NCBI RefSeq assembly: GCF_003573695.1
Contig: NC_039360.1
Span: 66,961,911-67,025,910 of the forward strand
Source of the DNA: Papaver somniferum
Taxonomy: Eukaryota; Streptophyta; Magnoliopsida; Ranunculales; Papaveraceae
Length of the DNA stretch: 64,000 nt
Direction of reading: 5' to 3'
The notes beneath the pieces were generated by a model, which was given only the letters and a program-made list of their open reading frames with translations, did not search any database and had not been told where the DNA came from. The stretch's first letter is position 1. Every line of letters starts with the position of its first letter. This document shows, one piece after another, positions 44,641 through 57,600 of this stretch. Made by a program: the position numbers and the translations under genes.

Positions 44641-46071
44641 CTCACCCACTGTTACGTCTTTGCTGCATGTGAGCCTAAAATATTTCTTCTTCAAAATTGT
44701 GTTATTGTTCTACCAGTCGTGCCGAAATTTCAAGTTCATTACATCTCTAATTGTCATATACACAAACAACAAGAAGTCATTCATAGTGTTAAAGTAATGA
44801 TTGGTTGAATTCACCAAGCGTTAGTATGTCAAATTTAGCTCCAATACTCACGTTTGTATTGCTTACTGAAGTTAACTTCTTATGTTAGACTTAAGACATA
44901 AAAATGCTAAGACATGCTCTAGTTACTCATTTAAGACCCCAAGACGTATTGAAGAACAAATAAATACATAATCCTTCGGATTGAAGTTAGTAACTATTGT
45001 CTTTGATTTGTCTTTGAGAATATAAATGCAAAATTTATTCTCATGACTTTAGTGTATAGATTAGTGGTTCTGCAACAATAAAATACTGGAAAAATAACGT
45101 CAAGTACTTCTCCACTCGACGTACTCAACAACAAAGCACAGAAAGAAAAAACCATACAAAGAGATAAGAACCGAAAACAAAAGCGATAGGACCCACATCT
45201 TGGAATGAAGAATTCGAGTGCTTTATATAGGACAGAAGGTCAAAATAATGTGCAATTAATATGAACTAATGAGGGAATAAAATCAGAATTAATAATAAAA
45301 ATAAATTCGAATTAATACCAAGATTTTTAGAAAACGGGAAAAACAACTCAACATGTTATGTCGATATTAGAAGAATAACAGAAACAAAAATACATTTCGT
45401 TAAGTGAGATGCTCCCATTGTTATGACAAAATTTAATATGATTTTAAATTACTTAAGAAAATAATTCAAAAGTATTTAGTCTAAAAAGATAAGTTTTGGT
45501 TGACCCACACTCAAACCGAGCCCCACCAGCCTGCCCGGACGCGTGCTTCGGTGCGAATCATCGCAGATATGTGATATGTGTGGTTGCACCAATTGTCCCG
45601 TTGCATTAGTCTTCTCCCTCAGACAAAAGTGTATATGACCAAGTGTGTTTAGAACTTGGAAAGTATATTTCGATTTGAAATATGATTTAGGATTGGTACC
45701 ATTACCGATCCCAAATCAAGACGGATCCCAGAACCGACCCTAACTATATTCTGACTTGTTCTTTACATCTTCGATTTGTATCTTTTTCTTTGACTAATGG
45801 ATTCTCAGATGCATACAAGTTGGAATATGAAAAGTTCATATGTCAGAAAACTATTGGATATGTATTTAACTTTAATACTTTATTATTCATATATACTTCT
45901 CTGATACTCAATGCTAGGATCCTATTAATATCACTGAGATCATTTTGCTAACTTTTTTCTATTTTTCTGATCATTTCTTTTTCTTCTTATAAACTTTTTC
46001 TTCTGATCTTGTAAATCTGCATAATGAAGTTTAACATTTTTTCTTAGTTCGTATCTTCATTTCATTGGCTA
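44641..46071. other. Gene-free AT-rich sequence
   Basis: No open frame with family resemblance, no tandem array and no terminal repeats were recognised. A slightly GC-richer patch lies at 45500-45600. Confidence 0.4.
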
Positions 46072-46862
46072 AAGAAGGAACCGCTTCCCTTATAAAATTA
46101 GCATCAAGGAAGGTTTTACCTATTTCCTAACCATACTTTTTCTAAATCCCATCCCAGCTTCATAACTGAAATTTTGTGCAACTCTTTTTAGATTTAGGTG
46201 AACAAAACTCACTCTAAATTCTGATAACCTATGAACTTTAAATTTAATCTAAATTCTTATGACTAACACCATCACTAAATTAATCAAGTTTGAAAATTAT
46301 TTTGCGAATATCAATCTTTATCAGGTGAAATCATCGCAACTTCCTTTATTTCTTTTGCATAGTATAATACAGTATGAACAGGTAAAGAAAGAATCCAGTG
46401 ATGTGAAAATTGTTAAACTTGGGGATCTGATTAAAACTTAATTGAAATAGGAAATACCAAATCAAAGTTTCGTTAGGTAACAAATTCCAAAATTTTGATT
46501 TTTATTACACGTAGTTCAGTCGCATCAAATTACAAGTCGAGTAAAAAAGAAAAACCAATTGTGTGATTAGTTCTAATAGAAACCTTTCATGCCTATGGAT
46601 ACTGCTGGTACTGGATATATTGCTGTGATGGTAATATATGAAGGTGGCGTCCAGAGTTTTTAATAATGGTGTAATTAGGTTAAGATCGAGAGACGAAGAA
46701 GGAAAACGATGGGGGCCGATGGTAGGGTAAGTTTTGTTTACCCATTATAAAAGAGTTCTGCAAAATTTAATTAGTGTGTTTGGGATGGGATTTAGGAATA
46801 ATGGGGATGGGAAATAGGTAAAACCTTAAGGAAAAGGGGTTCCTTTCTTCGAATTGGAAATA
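46072..46862. mobile_element. Foldback element with imperfect inverted arms of about 130-150 bp
   Basis: The left arm (about 46072-46220) and the reverse complement of the right arm (about 46730-46862) share, in order, 'gaaggaacc', 'aggttttacctatttcc', 'cctaaatcccatccca' (left arm 'tctaaatcccatccca'), 'aaattttg', 'aactctttt' and 'aacaaaact'. The central 500 bp has no coding sequence. It is probably a non-autonomous DNA transposon, but no target duplication was identified. Confidence 0.55.
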
Positions 46863-49134
46863 TATACAAGATTCATATGTTTCTACATTTAGATCTCGAT
46901 TCTTTAGTTCTTCTAACTCTTTATTCACTAAACAAATATGATGAGATTTCAATTGAATTTATTTATGAGATGAATCAGGACTCTAATTAGACTAGATTAT
47001 TTGGTAAATTGTGCGTAAAAATAGCACAATTTCCTATAACCGTACCGGATATATGCATATACATCCATCTTTTGTGAATACCATCAAGAATTTATATAGA
47101 GAAAACTTTCTGTATTAAATACCTAGAAGAAGAAAAGGAGTTGGGAAGTCTCTGCACGAAGAAAAAGATAAAGAATGAAGAACAGATCACGAGACATGGA
47201 TTACCAACAATACCCTAACATTTTGTCTTGAAACTATAAGTTTATATTTAAATGCACTAATAACAATTAATATTTGAAGGCTTTTCTCGAGCACCCGGAT
47301 CGAAAGTTTTCGCATCTCTTCTCATTTCCCAATCTGCATAAAAGCACCCAAATCCCACACCATCATGTGTAACGAATGGAGTATTACATGTACTTAAAAA
47401 GATCAGACTATAATTATATCGTTACTTTACAACTATCATCTAATCTTATTACTCTTAAAACATGATATAAGAAGATATAGCGGTTGTTATCCGCAAACTT
47501 ATAATGGCATTATGAACGGCCGGGCGGGAGAGTCACTGCCCAATCCAAGATATCAAACCAACACTCCTGGTAGTGGTAGGAATACAGCACCATATTAAAT
47601 CACAACAAAGGCTCCTTAGTCCTTGCCGGTTGCCACCTTTGCATTCATTAAAGCGTCACATATTTCAAGTTGAAACGGCATGCGGGGACCACATTCTGTA
47701 GCGCAGCGCGAGTTTATCGCATCTCGAGGGAGCTCTCTTTTTCTTCTCCCTACTTCTTTAGTTACTTGCTGGCTTCATCACTCTGCCTCTCTTTCCCACT
47801 CACTCTGAAGTCTGATACATGTAACCAAGCTTTACGAAATTTCTTCATCCAGTCAAAGTTATAACCCTAATTACTTTCCCTTCTTCTTCTTCTTCCTGCG
47901 AGTCTTCTTCAGACATTGCAGAATCTGAGTTTCATAATCAATTTCAGCTCTCCGATACAAACTTGTGAAGTAGTGGTTGTTATCTGAATTCGAATAATCT
48001 CTTAACGATTCAACTAATGTCAAATTAGGTAAATTTTCCTACTCAAAGTCAACAATACTATTTTACTTTGGTTTCTTCTCCTCCTTCTTGTTTAGCTACA
48101 TTTTCAGCTTATTCATCTCCTGATCTGAATTTTCTTTTTCAAGTTCTTGATTACTACATTGTTCTTTTTGATCGATTGAACAACGAAAAATGGTTTGTTT
48201 TCTTATTTCTCAACTGAATTCCTTTGCTCGATCCTATTCAATCGAATTTAAGATTCCATTTACCATTATCGTTTTATTACAATTAGAATCATGAAACTAT
48301 TTTTAGTGGTCTTGTCTGAATAATTGAAACCCTAAGCCCTAAACTTCAGAGAGCCGTTACTAAAGTTTATTCAAAAAAATTATCTTTGTTTTTTTTAATC
48401 TGAATTTTCTGTAATTTTGTTGTTTTCTGCGGCGACAGTGTAGAGTGGGTGGTGGTGGGAGACCTCTGCGGATGAAGACTTTCAATTTCCGATATTCTGC
48501 AAGGTACAATCATGGTTTTACCTGGGGTGGTCTCCAGTTTCGGTTCGTGGTTACTAACAAAAATGCAGGTAACTTTCATTATTATGATCACCACAATATT
48601 GAAACCAAACATCTATAACTGAACCATGTATATCTATCTATCTATCAATTCTGCTTTGAAGTTCATTTCCTTACTGTGATCACCACAAAAATATAAACCA
48701 AACAGCTTAATACGTATTATTATCCATACTAGGTTTGTTTATTTATTTGATGGGTTTCCTTTCTTCACTTGTTTCAGGTAGAGTTTATGATCATCAACAT
48801 TAGAATTGGAGGTCCCTAATAAGCTGTAAGTCATGTTATTTTTAAATGTGTCACAAATCTAAACTTTTGACTTTTGAAAATGGAGACTCAAAACAGAAGT
48901 GTAGTAACCAAACGATGCTGTGGGGAAATGGTTTTTCTCTCTGAAAGACAGAACTCAACAACCGCCTTTCTTCGAAATGTATACTAGATGCTCTCACCAG
49001 TCCAAAAATGTCATTAAATTTGCAACTCCATTTATACACAATTGGAATGGACTTGGTCTAAAGATCCAATATGGAACTGATTGCAGAACTTTCCCTTAAC
49101 AGGATTTTATTGTTTTTGCTTCAGGGCCAAAAAG
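46863..49134 (+). promoter_or_regulatory. Upstream region and probable untranslated exons of the NCRK-type kinase
   Basis: CT-rich leader-like sequence runs at 47740-47910. A donor-like 'aaattaggtaaat' lies near 48028 and acceptors 'tttgtttcag' near 48778 and 'ttttgcttcag' at 49124. The last is followed by only ten bases before the ATG at 49135, so the 5' UTR is spliced. Exact first exon and TATA are not determined. Confidence 0.45.
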
Positions 49135-52100
49135 ATGAAGATCAGATTTAGACTCACCATTGCTTGTATTGGTATCCTTGTTTCACTTCAGTGCATTTCT
49201 TGCGGTAAGCATATTTGTGGTTTTACCTCAAATAGTTGTTCTTTACCGTTAGAGAACTACACGTCATTCTAAATAGATAGCATATATTCTATTATAATCT
49301 CGCAAGATACAATCTGTAATGATTCACGTATCATGCTTGTGGGTCATAACAAGTAATGCAAATTTGATTGCTTGACCGAGTTTCCCTGAAGTTGTCACAT
49401 CTTTTAATTAGATTCAAGCTAGGTCTTCTAATTACGTATAACTTATTGTTAACAGATGAGCAACCTCAAGGGCCTGGTCTAAACAAATGGATATGCTCAT
49501 GTGCCTCCACTAATCGAGGGAATGCCACCTACTCAATTGCTGCAAACTGTTCCGCGCTTTGTGATTGTAATCCTGGTAAGATTGAGGTTTGCTAGTGAAC
49601 GATAAGTTGCAACAGTCTTTATAAGATTAGAAGGGTTAAATCTGCCTAGTTTTACGCAAATCATCCTTGCTATGGCATATATGACACTGAGATTCTTGTA
49701 CATCTTGGTGTGGAGAAATATTTTGTATCCGGCTGCAATATTTTCATGTTGAATGTGTTTCCTACAAATGGCAGAAGAACCTGTAGGGGTTTCAAGTGGA
49801 GAAACATGGACATGTCTTTGTTCAGCTGAAGGATTTCCTAAAGTGCCTGACAACTTCCACGATTCCAGTTGTTTTACAGGCTGCAACTGCACATTAGGTA
49901 TAACTTTTTAACCAGTTGACATCAGTAGTTGCATCTGAACAATGAAAAATTACCCAACAGTTGTTCCTCACTGTTTAGTTAACACTCCCAGAACTTCGTT
50001 CCATGACATTTTTTTACTTCATCATGTGCAGGTTCTGCTGGTGAGCCTAAAGTAGCGAGCAAGCGCATTACAAGCAAGGTTGTTGTCTATGTTCTCTTAC
50101 TGAGTGTTGTGCTCACAACTCTTGCCTTTCTTGCTTCTCTGGGATGCTATGTTTATCGAAGGGATAAATATCCGATGCAACCACCGATATTCTCATCAGA
50201 CAAGGACACAAGCTGCAATAGTGCAACCAACCTCATAAGTCATGCGTCAACATCAACATCAACATCATCTGTATCAACTTTCAAACTCAATACAAGTTCC
50301 TCAGTCAACCCTCTGTCAGGTAACTGATTGGTGTCTTCTTCTGCAAAAAGTCAATCCTATTAAGAAGCTGAAAAGGCTTAACAAATTTCATTGAAACCAT
50401 AAGATGGGTCATTTTAAATTCTGAATGTTTCATAGGTAGTCAAATCACCAGTATTCTTTAATTATCCTGCAGGATGCATTAGAAAGGTATCTTTCATGTT
50501 TAGGACCAAAAGTGGAACCTTACCTGGAACCATTTACCAATTTTCGTACACTGAATTGGAGCTTGCAACACACAAGTTTGACAAGTCTAATCTCATTGGA
50601 CTCGGAGGTAGTAGCCATGTTTACCGTGGTCAGCTTAAAGATGGTAGAACTGTAGCTATAAAGCGACTAAAAACTCAAGGAGGGCCCGATGCGGATAATG
50701 TTTTTCTAACTGAGGTGCTCCTCATTTTCTCTAATATTCATCTTGATCTATTTAATTAGCTGTTCCTTTGAGGTTCATTTCGACTAGTCTATAACCTGTA
50801 AGGAAACACAACTTAGTTTACACCGCTGCGTTTGAAACTTAGTTTTCTTTGTTTTTACAGATTGAACTGATATCCAGACTCCACCATTGTCATATAATTC
50901 CTTTACTTGGCTACTGCTCAGAATCCCAAGGAAAACAAGCTGAAAGGCTGATAGTGTTTGAATACATGCCTAATGGTAATCTTAGAGATTGTTTGGATGA
51001 GGTTCAAGGGAAAGAACCAATGGATTGGGTGACGCGAATTAGGATTGCACTTGGAGCTGCAAGAGGTTTGGAATACCTCCATGAAGCTGCTGCTCCCAGG
51101 ATTCTTCACAGAGATGTCAAGTCAACCAATATTCTTCTAGATGATAAGTGGAGAGCTAAGGCAAATAACTTTAACTTACAAAATTTAGGTTATAACTTGA
51201 TAGTTTTATGTGTGTCTTATTTATTCATTGCATGTGCAGATAACGGATCTCGGTATGGCTAAACGGTTTAAGACAGATGACCTTCAAAGTGCTCCAACTT
51301 CTCCTGCAAGAATGCAAGGCACTTTTGGATATTTTGCCCCAGAGTATGCAATTATTGGAAGGGCCTCCCTTAAAATCAGATGTTTTCAGTTTTGGAGTGG
51401 TGCTTCTTGAGTTGATCAGTGGTCGTCACCCTATTCACAAATCACCTGATAAAGGAGATCAAAGTCTTGTAATATGGGTAATGCGAACTTAAAGTTTTCT
51501 GTGGAAAAAGCAAACTCTGATTCAAATAAGCATTACGTAAATAAGAAAAACTGTTGGTTAACAAGTTGAGTTAATTATTGCTGTCGCAGGCTGCCCCTCG
51601 TTTGAAGGATAGTAAGCGGGTAATATCAGAACTTGCTGACCCACTTCTGAAAGGTAACTATCCAGAAGAAGAAATGCAGGTGATGGCATATTTAGCGAAG
51701 GAGTGCCTTCTGTTGGATCCTGATTTTCGACCATCCATGAGTGAGGTTGTTCAAATCCTTTCTACCATTTCTCCAGATAAATCAAGGAGACGAAGTTTTC
51801 CTGTAAATCTTTTTCAGGTAATACGTCTATGTCCTTATGGTGATGGGCATCATGTTCCAAGTTTCACTTAATATTACCATCTACTCTCCATTACAACTAG
51901 TGCATTTTCTTAAATCCTTCTCTATTACCATGCAGAACTCTTTAAACAGGAGTATGAGAAGTTTAGTGGAGATTGACAAGACTGATGAGCTCACTGAAAA
52001 TTCAACTGGTAGTAGCATGAGAGCTACAGTCGAAATTGAGAAAAACGACGAGCTGACTGAAAAATCAACAGTTGCGGAGGAGTTGAAACGAACTACATCT

Positions 52101-52202
52101 GAGAGATGGTCTCCTAGGTGTTCGTTGCCATTAAGCTTGGACCGTACCCTATGTATAAATGACAACAGTAAATATGGGGAAGTAGCTCTCTCAGCCGATT
52201 AA
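49135..52202 (+). CDS. NCRK: Receptor-like serine/threonine kinase, NCRK type, with a 1-nt frameshift
   Basis: Nine coding exons: 49135-49204, 49456-49575, 49775-49897, 50032-50319, 50473-50714, 50861-51160, 51240-51477, 51590-51817, 51936-52202. Without the frameshift they would give about 624 residues. The protein has a signal peptide (1-23), two Cys-rich ectodomain segments (WICSCAS ... [14 protein letters not shown] ... CNCTLG), and a membrane span near 120-145. A kinase domain follows from about 224: [29 protein letters not shown] (the family's form of DFG), FAPEY. The Cys-rich head and DLG are features of NCRK, a plasma-membrane/endosomal kinase shown to bind ROP GTPases in Arabidopsis. 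Oddities: an extra A in the run 51372-51375 shifts the frame after GRASLK, with a stop at 51408, while the other frame continues [16 protein letters not shown]. The intron at 51161 has a GC donor. Confidence 0.88.
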
Positions 52203-53360
52203 TATGGAAAGATTGGTTCTATTAACTTCTAAAGGAAGAAGTTGGCATGCGCACCCAGACGACGAGACAGTAGACCTGACAGAACCACGGTTTGAGTCAT
52301 TCTTGCAAGCAAACGTGCTTTCTGTATAAATAAAAGAGAAGTTACAAGTACTAGTAGTCTAGTACAATCAGAAGCCAGGTATTGGAAAGAAATTTGTGAA
52401 AGCAATTTCCATTTTTGGCTATGTTTCTGTTACTGTTGTGCTCAGTTGATTAATCCCAAAATTTGTATAACTATTTTTTCTAGTTTTTACTTGCGTTTAC
52501 TTAATGTACAGTAAATATTATAAAACAAGGAGAATCATAATCTAGAACAATCACTCTTCTACGTGATTCATAGTATTTTGGATATCAAAATGTCTGACAC
52601 CGGCACTCTAGTAGGATTAGAGATATTACCATCTCATCATGTAAATGTAACCATAAGAGAAATCAGATGAGACCCACCACTCCTGCCTCAAGGGATTGAT
52701 ACAGTGACAGTTCCTAACCGATCTTTGAATGCCTACGGCCTTTAAGCCAGGCCATGTTTAACTGATGATGCATATCTTTTTTTCCTTGGAACAAACTATA
52801 TTAGAAAAAGCTAGCCATTCAGGGGTTTAGCCTGATTGGCTTTGTACCTTTGGAAGGTACTACAATTCGGAAATAAAGAGCCGCTATCATCTCTGGAGGA
52901 TGTAGCATACAAGTACAAGCAATCGCTTTCATTTTTGGCTGCCAATCTTACCTTAGGGAATTACAATTAAAAAGTCTAAAATAACAAAATAAGTCTACAT
53001 TGTCATCAAGCATAGTTATATTTGATGGTTGCGCTATGGGTGCTTCCACTTTGACCTCAGTTTCTTCACTATCTTCTTGTTTTACATCTCAATGTTGCAA
53101 ATTATGATCTTGAGTTGGTGATGCAGTTGGCAAGGATATTGTGTCGACATCTTGTACAGCTGCAAGTATCCAACCACGTAAGGAAACATAGTTCAGGTTA
53201 GGAACCAATATTACAGGATCATTATGGAAGATTTTCGTGTTTCCCATTTTATGTATATTATGTATTTATGTGATTATATATCCATTCAATTCCTGCAACC
53301 TGTACCTGTGTAATATAAATAGAGAAGTTGTTTTCTCTCCAAGTATCCAAGGATAAATCA
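52203..53360. other. 3' flank of NCRK with a small LINE 3'-end-like piece
   Basis: A 3' UTR follows the stop. At 52779-52950 a T-run followed by 'ccttggaacaaactatatta' and 'gctagccattcagg' resembles the reversed 3' end of a plant LINE with its tail. No coding sequence is recognised in the rest. Confidence 0.4.
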
Positions 53361-54145
53361 TGTTGGAAAAATAAGGTTTTATGTGAATAAATTTTATTGA
53401 TAAAAATGTTTTTCAAAATAATATACACCTTCCAAATTTATCTCTTAGTTTTTTAAGGAATAAGTTTACCTTATATATTTTGGATTTGCGCTAGGATTTT
53501 ATATACAGATGAACCTCTCTTGAGTACTTCTTGATCGTTTTCTATGTTTGATACGAGGGTTTAAGTGCTAACATTTCGTGAGTTTTCCGCTGCAATTTTC
53601 ATTGTTGGAAAATAACAATTAAAATTGAATATGTTAAACAACTAATTAATATTAGAGGCACTTATCTGATTTTTGTGTCGTCTCCGGTTCAATTATTGAT
53701 GTCTTGAACATCCCTATTAAACACCATAGAAAGAAGAACTGGTAGTGGTAGATTGAGGCACTTGTTCAACATGTTGTCCTTAAGACAAGAATGCCCGGCT
53801 ACACTCTAAAAAGATGATGCTATAGCCCTACTGGACATCTGCCTCCAAGATACAACAATCTTAAGAAAACTTGAATAACACATTCAAACTTTATCCTTCT
53901 AGAACTTGGCAGCGGGAACTCACGAAACGTTAGCACTTAAGCCCTCGTATCAAACATAGAAAGCGAACAAAAGGAAGTATTCAAGAGAGGTTCATATGTA
54001 TATAAAACCCTAACGCAAACCCAAAATATATAAGGTAAACTTATCCCCTAAAAAATTAAGAGATAAATTTTGAAGGTGTTTATATTATTTTGAAAAACGG
54101 TTTTATTATAAATTTGTATTCACATAAAACCTTATTTTTCCAACA
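53361..54145. repeat. Long inverted repeat (arms about 235 bp, spacer about 315 bp)
   Basis: The left arm 53361-53593 begins TGTTGGAAAAATAAGG and the right arm 53909-54145 ends CCTTATTTTTCCAACA. The arms stay complementary, with scattered mismatches, through 'gtatcaaacatagaa' and its complement, to the 'cgctgc'/'gcagcg' inner edge. A transcript through it would form a long hairpin. No open frame of note lies in the spacer. It is a foldback transposon or two inverted LTR-like ends; no target duplication was found. Confidence 0.85.
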
Positions 54146-54655
54146 ACCCCCAACATGAATGAAAATACACGAATATGCAAAGGTGTCCATTAGGTCTTGA
54201 ACCTTTGCTTAGCGAGAGGTTACCAGAACGACTTGTTAGCCAGTGAACGTAATGTCTTGAATTTTCCAACGTTTGGTGTAATTTGCGATAACAACCACGC
54301 ATGATATCTCCAAGGTTGCTGCCAAGCTCATGCCGTTGTGTTCATTTTGGCTATGGACGTATCTTGTTCTCAGAATGCTCTAGAGAATCAGCTCATATTC
54401 TCATAGGAAGCGACACACTTCCTCATTCAGATAGGTGAGTTCCATCAAGAGTGTTCACTGCTACACCCCACTTCAATGTTAAATTCAAACTATAGAACTC
54501 ATTAAGACTTATTAAAAGTCATCCTTCACATGCTATCACATCTACACCATAGGGAAGGGACAGAGAATGTAATTCTCTGATAGTGTTTACGTTTACCCAC
54601 CACAAATTAGTTGTCTCATTCGAAACCTTGATCTTGGGATCCCCAATCAGCAAGG
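54146..54655. other. Unassigned spacer
   Basis: No gene, repeat array or regulatory element was recognised between the inverted repeat and the LINE tail. Confidence 0.4.
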
Positions 54656-57600
54656 TTTTTTTTTTTTTTTTGTAAGTTAAAATGCATAGAAAAGACTAAC
54701 TTTGGGTGTTAGAAACCCTTCCAAAAGATTGAGTAGAGCCATCTAATGCTAGGCCAAGAGAGTCAGCCCTAACATTTGATTTATCTACTTCCAAAGCTAC
54801 CTTAATACAATCTGGAATTTGCTCTCTCCAGTTAAGAAAGGAACTAAAATGTTTGGCTTCTTTGGCCATTAAGTCAGCTACAGTGTTAGCTGAACTTGGT
54901 ACAAAATGAAAACCAAAAAAGTTATTACACGACTTTAATTCGTTGACAGCTTCATCTAAAATAGGAATGTTTTTCCATTCTAACAAGGATTCCTGTCCAT
55001 TAAGGTAATCAAAAAGGTTCTTGCAATCTACTTCCAGGGTAAAGTTTAACAGATCAATTTCCACTGCCCACTTTGCTCCTTGTAATAGTCCTAGTGCTTC
55101 CGCTTCTTCAGGGGTAGAGGCTGTGAGGGCTCCAGCTCTTCCTTGTTCAAGTATTCTTGCATCATTTCTAAGAATTAAAGAGAAACAAACCTGCTGGAAA
55201 GTTAGCTGAAATCCATGTTGCATCTATGTTGATTTTCAACTGGGATTTCTCAGATGTAATCCAATTAATGTTTTTGTTGCCATTCATCGTCATTTCTGTC
55301 AGTAGGGGGTGATCTTTATACCAAAATTTTAAGTGTCTTTTTATTTCTGTACTTAATTGAGCACTTGTCTGATGTTTATTTTCGAACACTAAGTTACATC
55401 TCTCTTTCCATATGAACCAGGCTTTTGTCAATGCAAGTTCTACAGGTATTATGGTATTTTGTTTCCCTAACCATTCTTTACAGATGTCAAGAAAGGTTAC
55501 AGAACTATTGAACTGAAATTATATTGGTTGGGTTCTGAAGCCCGTACCTCTTTGGAAACATGACAGAAGAATATCATGTGTTCAATTGATTCTACAACAT
55601 TACATTCGAATGGGAAGTTAGGGTGAATGTCTTCCATGAATTTTGCTAGCTTAAGATTGGTTGCTAGAGCATCATGTAAGCATTTCCAAGCAAAAATCTT
55701 TATCCTTTGAGAAACTCTTAAGTTCCATAAAGAGCTCCAAAAAGAGTCAGACTGACCTAGATTGTAGTGATTTCTAGTTTTTTCAGTGAGTTTGTTGTAC
55801 ATTGACTTGACTGTAAATTTTCCTGATTTTCTAAGAAGCCATCTAAGGGTATCAGTTTTGCCTGTAGCTACCCTAATATTCTTTATTTTGTTGGCAATAT
55901 TCAAGGTGAACAAGGTCAATAATAGAGAATAATTCCACTTCTTAGTAGAGGGATCTATTAGATCCTTCACAAGTGTTTGATAAGAGTTGGTAGATGTTTT
56001 CAGGCTACTAAGATTGATCTCTAGGTTTGGGATCCAATTGTCATCCCATATATTAATGGAGGTTCCATCTCCAATTTCCCATATGTTGTTTTGTTCTACT
56101 AGAAGAATTCCTTTACTAATGCATTTCCATATCCATGAGCTAGTATTAGGGATTTTTGCTTTAAAAACAGAGGATTTTCTAAAGTATCTAGGTTTCAACT
56201 GTGATACCCAGAGGGCATTGGGTTCATTTAAGAGTCTTCAAGCTAGCTTGGAAATCATTGCTAAGTTGATTTCTGGCATTTCTAAATCCTAATCCTCCTT
56301 TATTGGGTTATTTTGTTTTTGGTACTCAAGTTTTGCCCGACTTTTGAGTTTGGTCTAACATTTGTCCAGCTTGGTGTTTGGTACCTGGAAAAGACGTTGA
56401 CCCGGGTTGACCACGTTAAAAATTGACTTCTATTTAGTAATTATAAAAAACATAAAATAAAAACTAATAACTAAACAAGTATACCAATATACCCTTAACT
56501 TCACAAATATTTACACAAATATGTAGCTTCCCTTCACCATTTTCTACATCTTCGATTACATAACTGCCTTCCAAATTTCATCATCTATGTTCAACTAACA
56601 TTTCACGAAACGAAATCTTTGTGATTCGGTCAATACCCGTTGCATAAACCCTATGAAATACCACTATGAAGTCAGTCTTCAGCGGTTACAGATCTAACCA
56701 CCATTGACATCAAATCTCTGAGAGTATAATTCAGGGTACCAATTTTCTCCAAATTTATTTGTTGAATCACTTTCACCAAATTTAGATTAATCCCACCCAT
56801 TTTCAAACTAAACGAACATCAAATCTTCACTGTCAATCAACCATAAGATCATTCATACATCGAAAACCCTAAAATCACAAGAGCATCTCCACTTCCTTGT
56901 TGTGAAATCAAAATCAATTCACAAAACCCCCAAATTCATCTTTCATTGATGTAAACCCTAATTCAATCCACTTTTAGAAATCCCCAAAATTGATACCAAA
57001 TTTCATATCAACAAATGCCAATTGCATCTCGATCAAGGCCAAATCTCAATCAACCTGCGTCAGTGACTCCGGCAAACCCATTCCTTCTACCAGATGAACA
57101 TCAACAATAAACCCCATACGGACACTTAGAATTAAAATTTGAGGCAAACCCATATTCGATTCTTCTTTCATATCATCAATATCTACTACCAACAAAACCA
57201 AACTCTTGTAGTTTCGAACCCTAATTCTTCTCCTAAACGTTCCAGGGCTTAAATCCCATCACAAATCAACAGCTTCAGTTTCTACACTGATTTCTCATTC
57301 GTAAAAAATTTCATTTGTAAATTTAATCAATAACAACTTCATCTCCAACTAATTCCCATCTCAGCAACTTTTAGATTCAATCTTTTCTGCACAGATCGAC
57401 CCTCTCTACAGACTTCAGTTCATTTGAATCTGCATCTGAATCTTCTATTTCTCGATCCAATTTCATCAATCTCTTCTGTATTTCGTCGCTCATCATCTCT
57501 CGATTTCAGAATCAGGATATGAAGATGGTTCATGGGGTTATTCAGTTGTGATTTTTATGAAGGCGTAAAGAAAATGAAGTAGAAAATACACGGCTTAAAA

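Noticed and set aside
40411..46952. Scattered 60-90-codon ORFs in the AT-rich region
   Set aside because: Apart from the LINE pieces at 42866-43123 and 44338-44616, none shows motif content or splice context.
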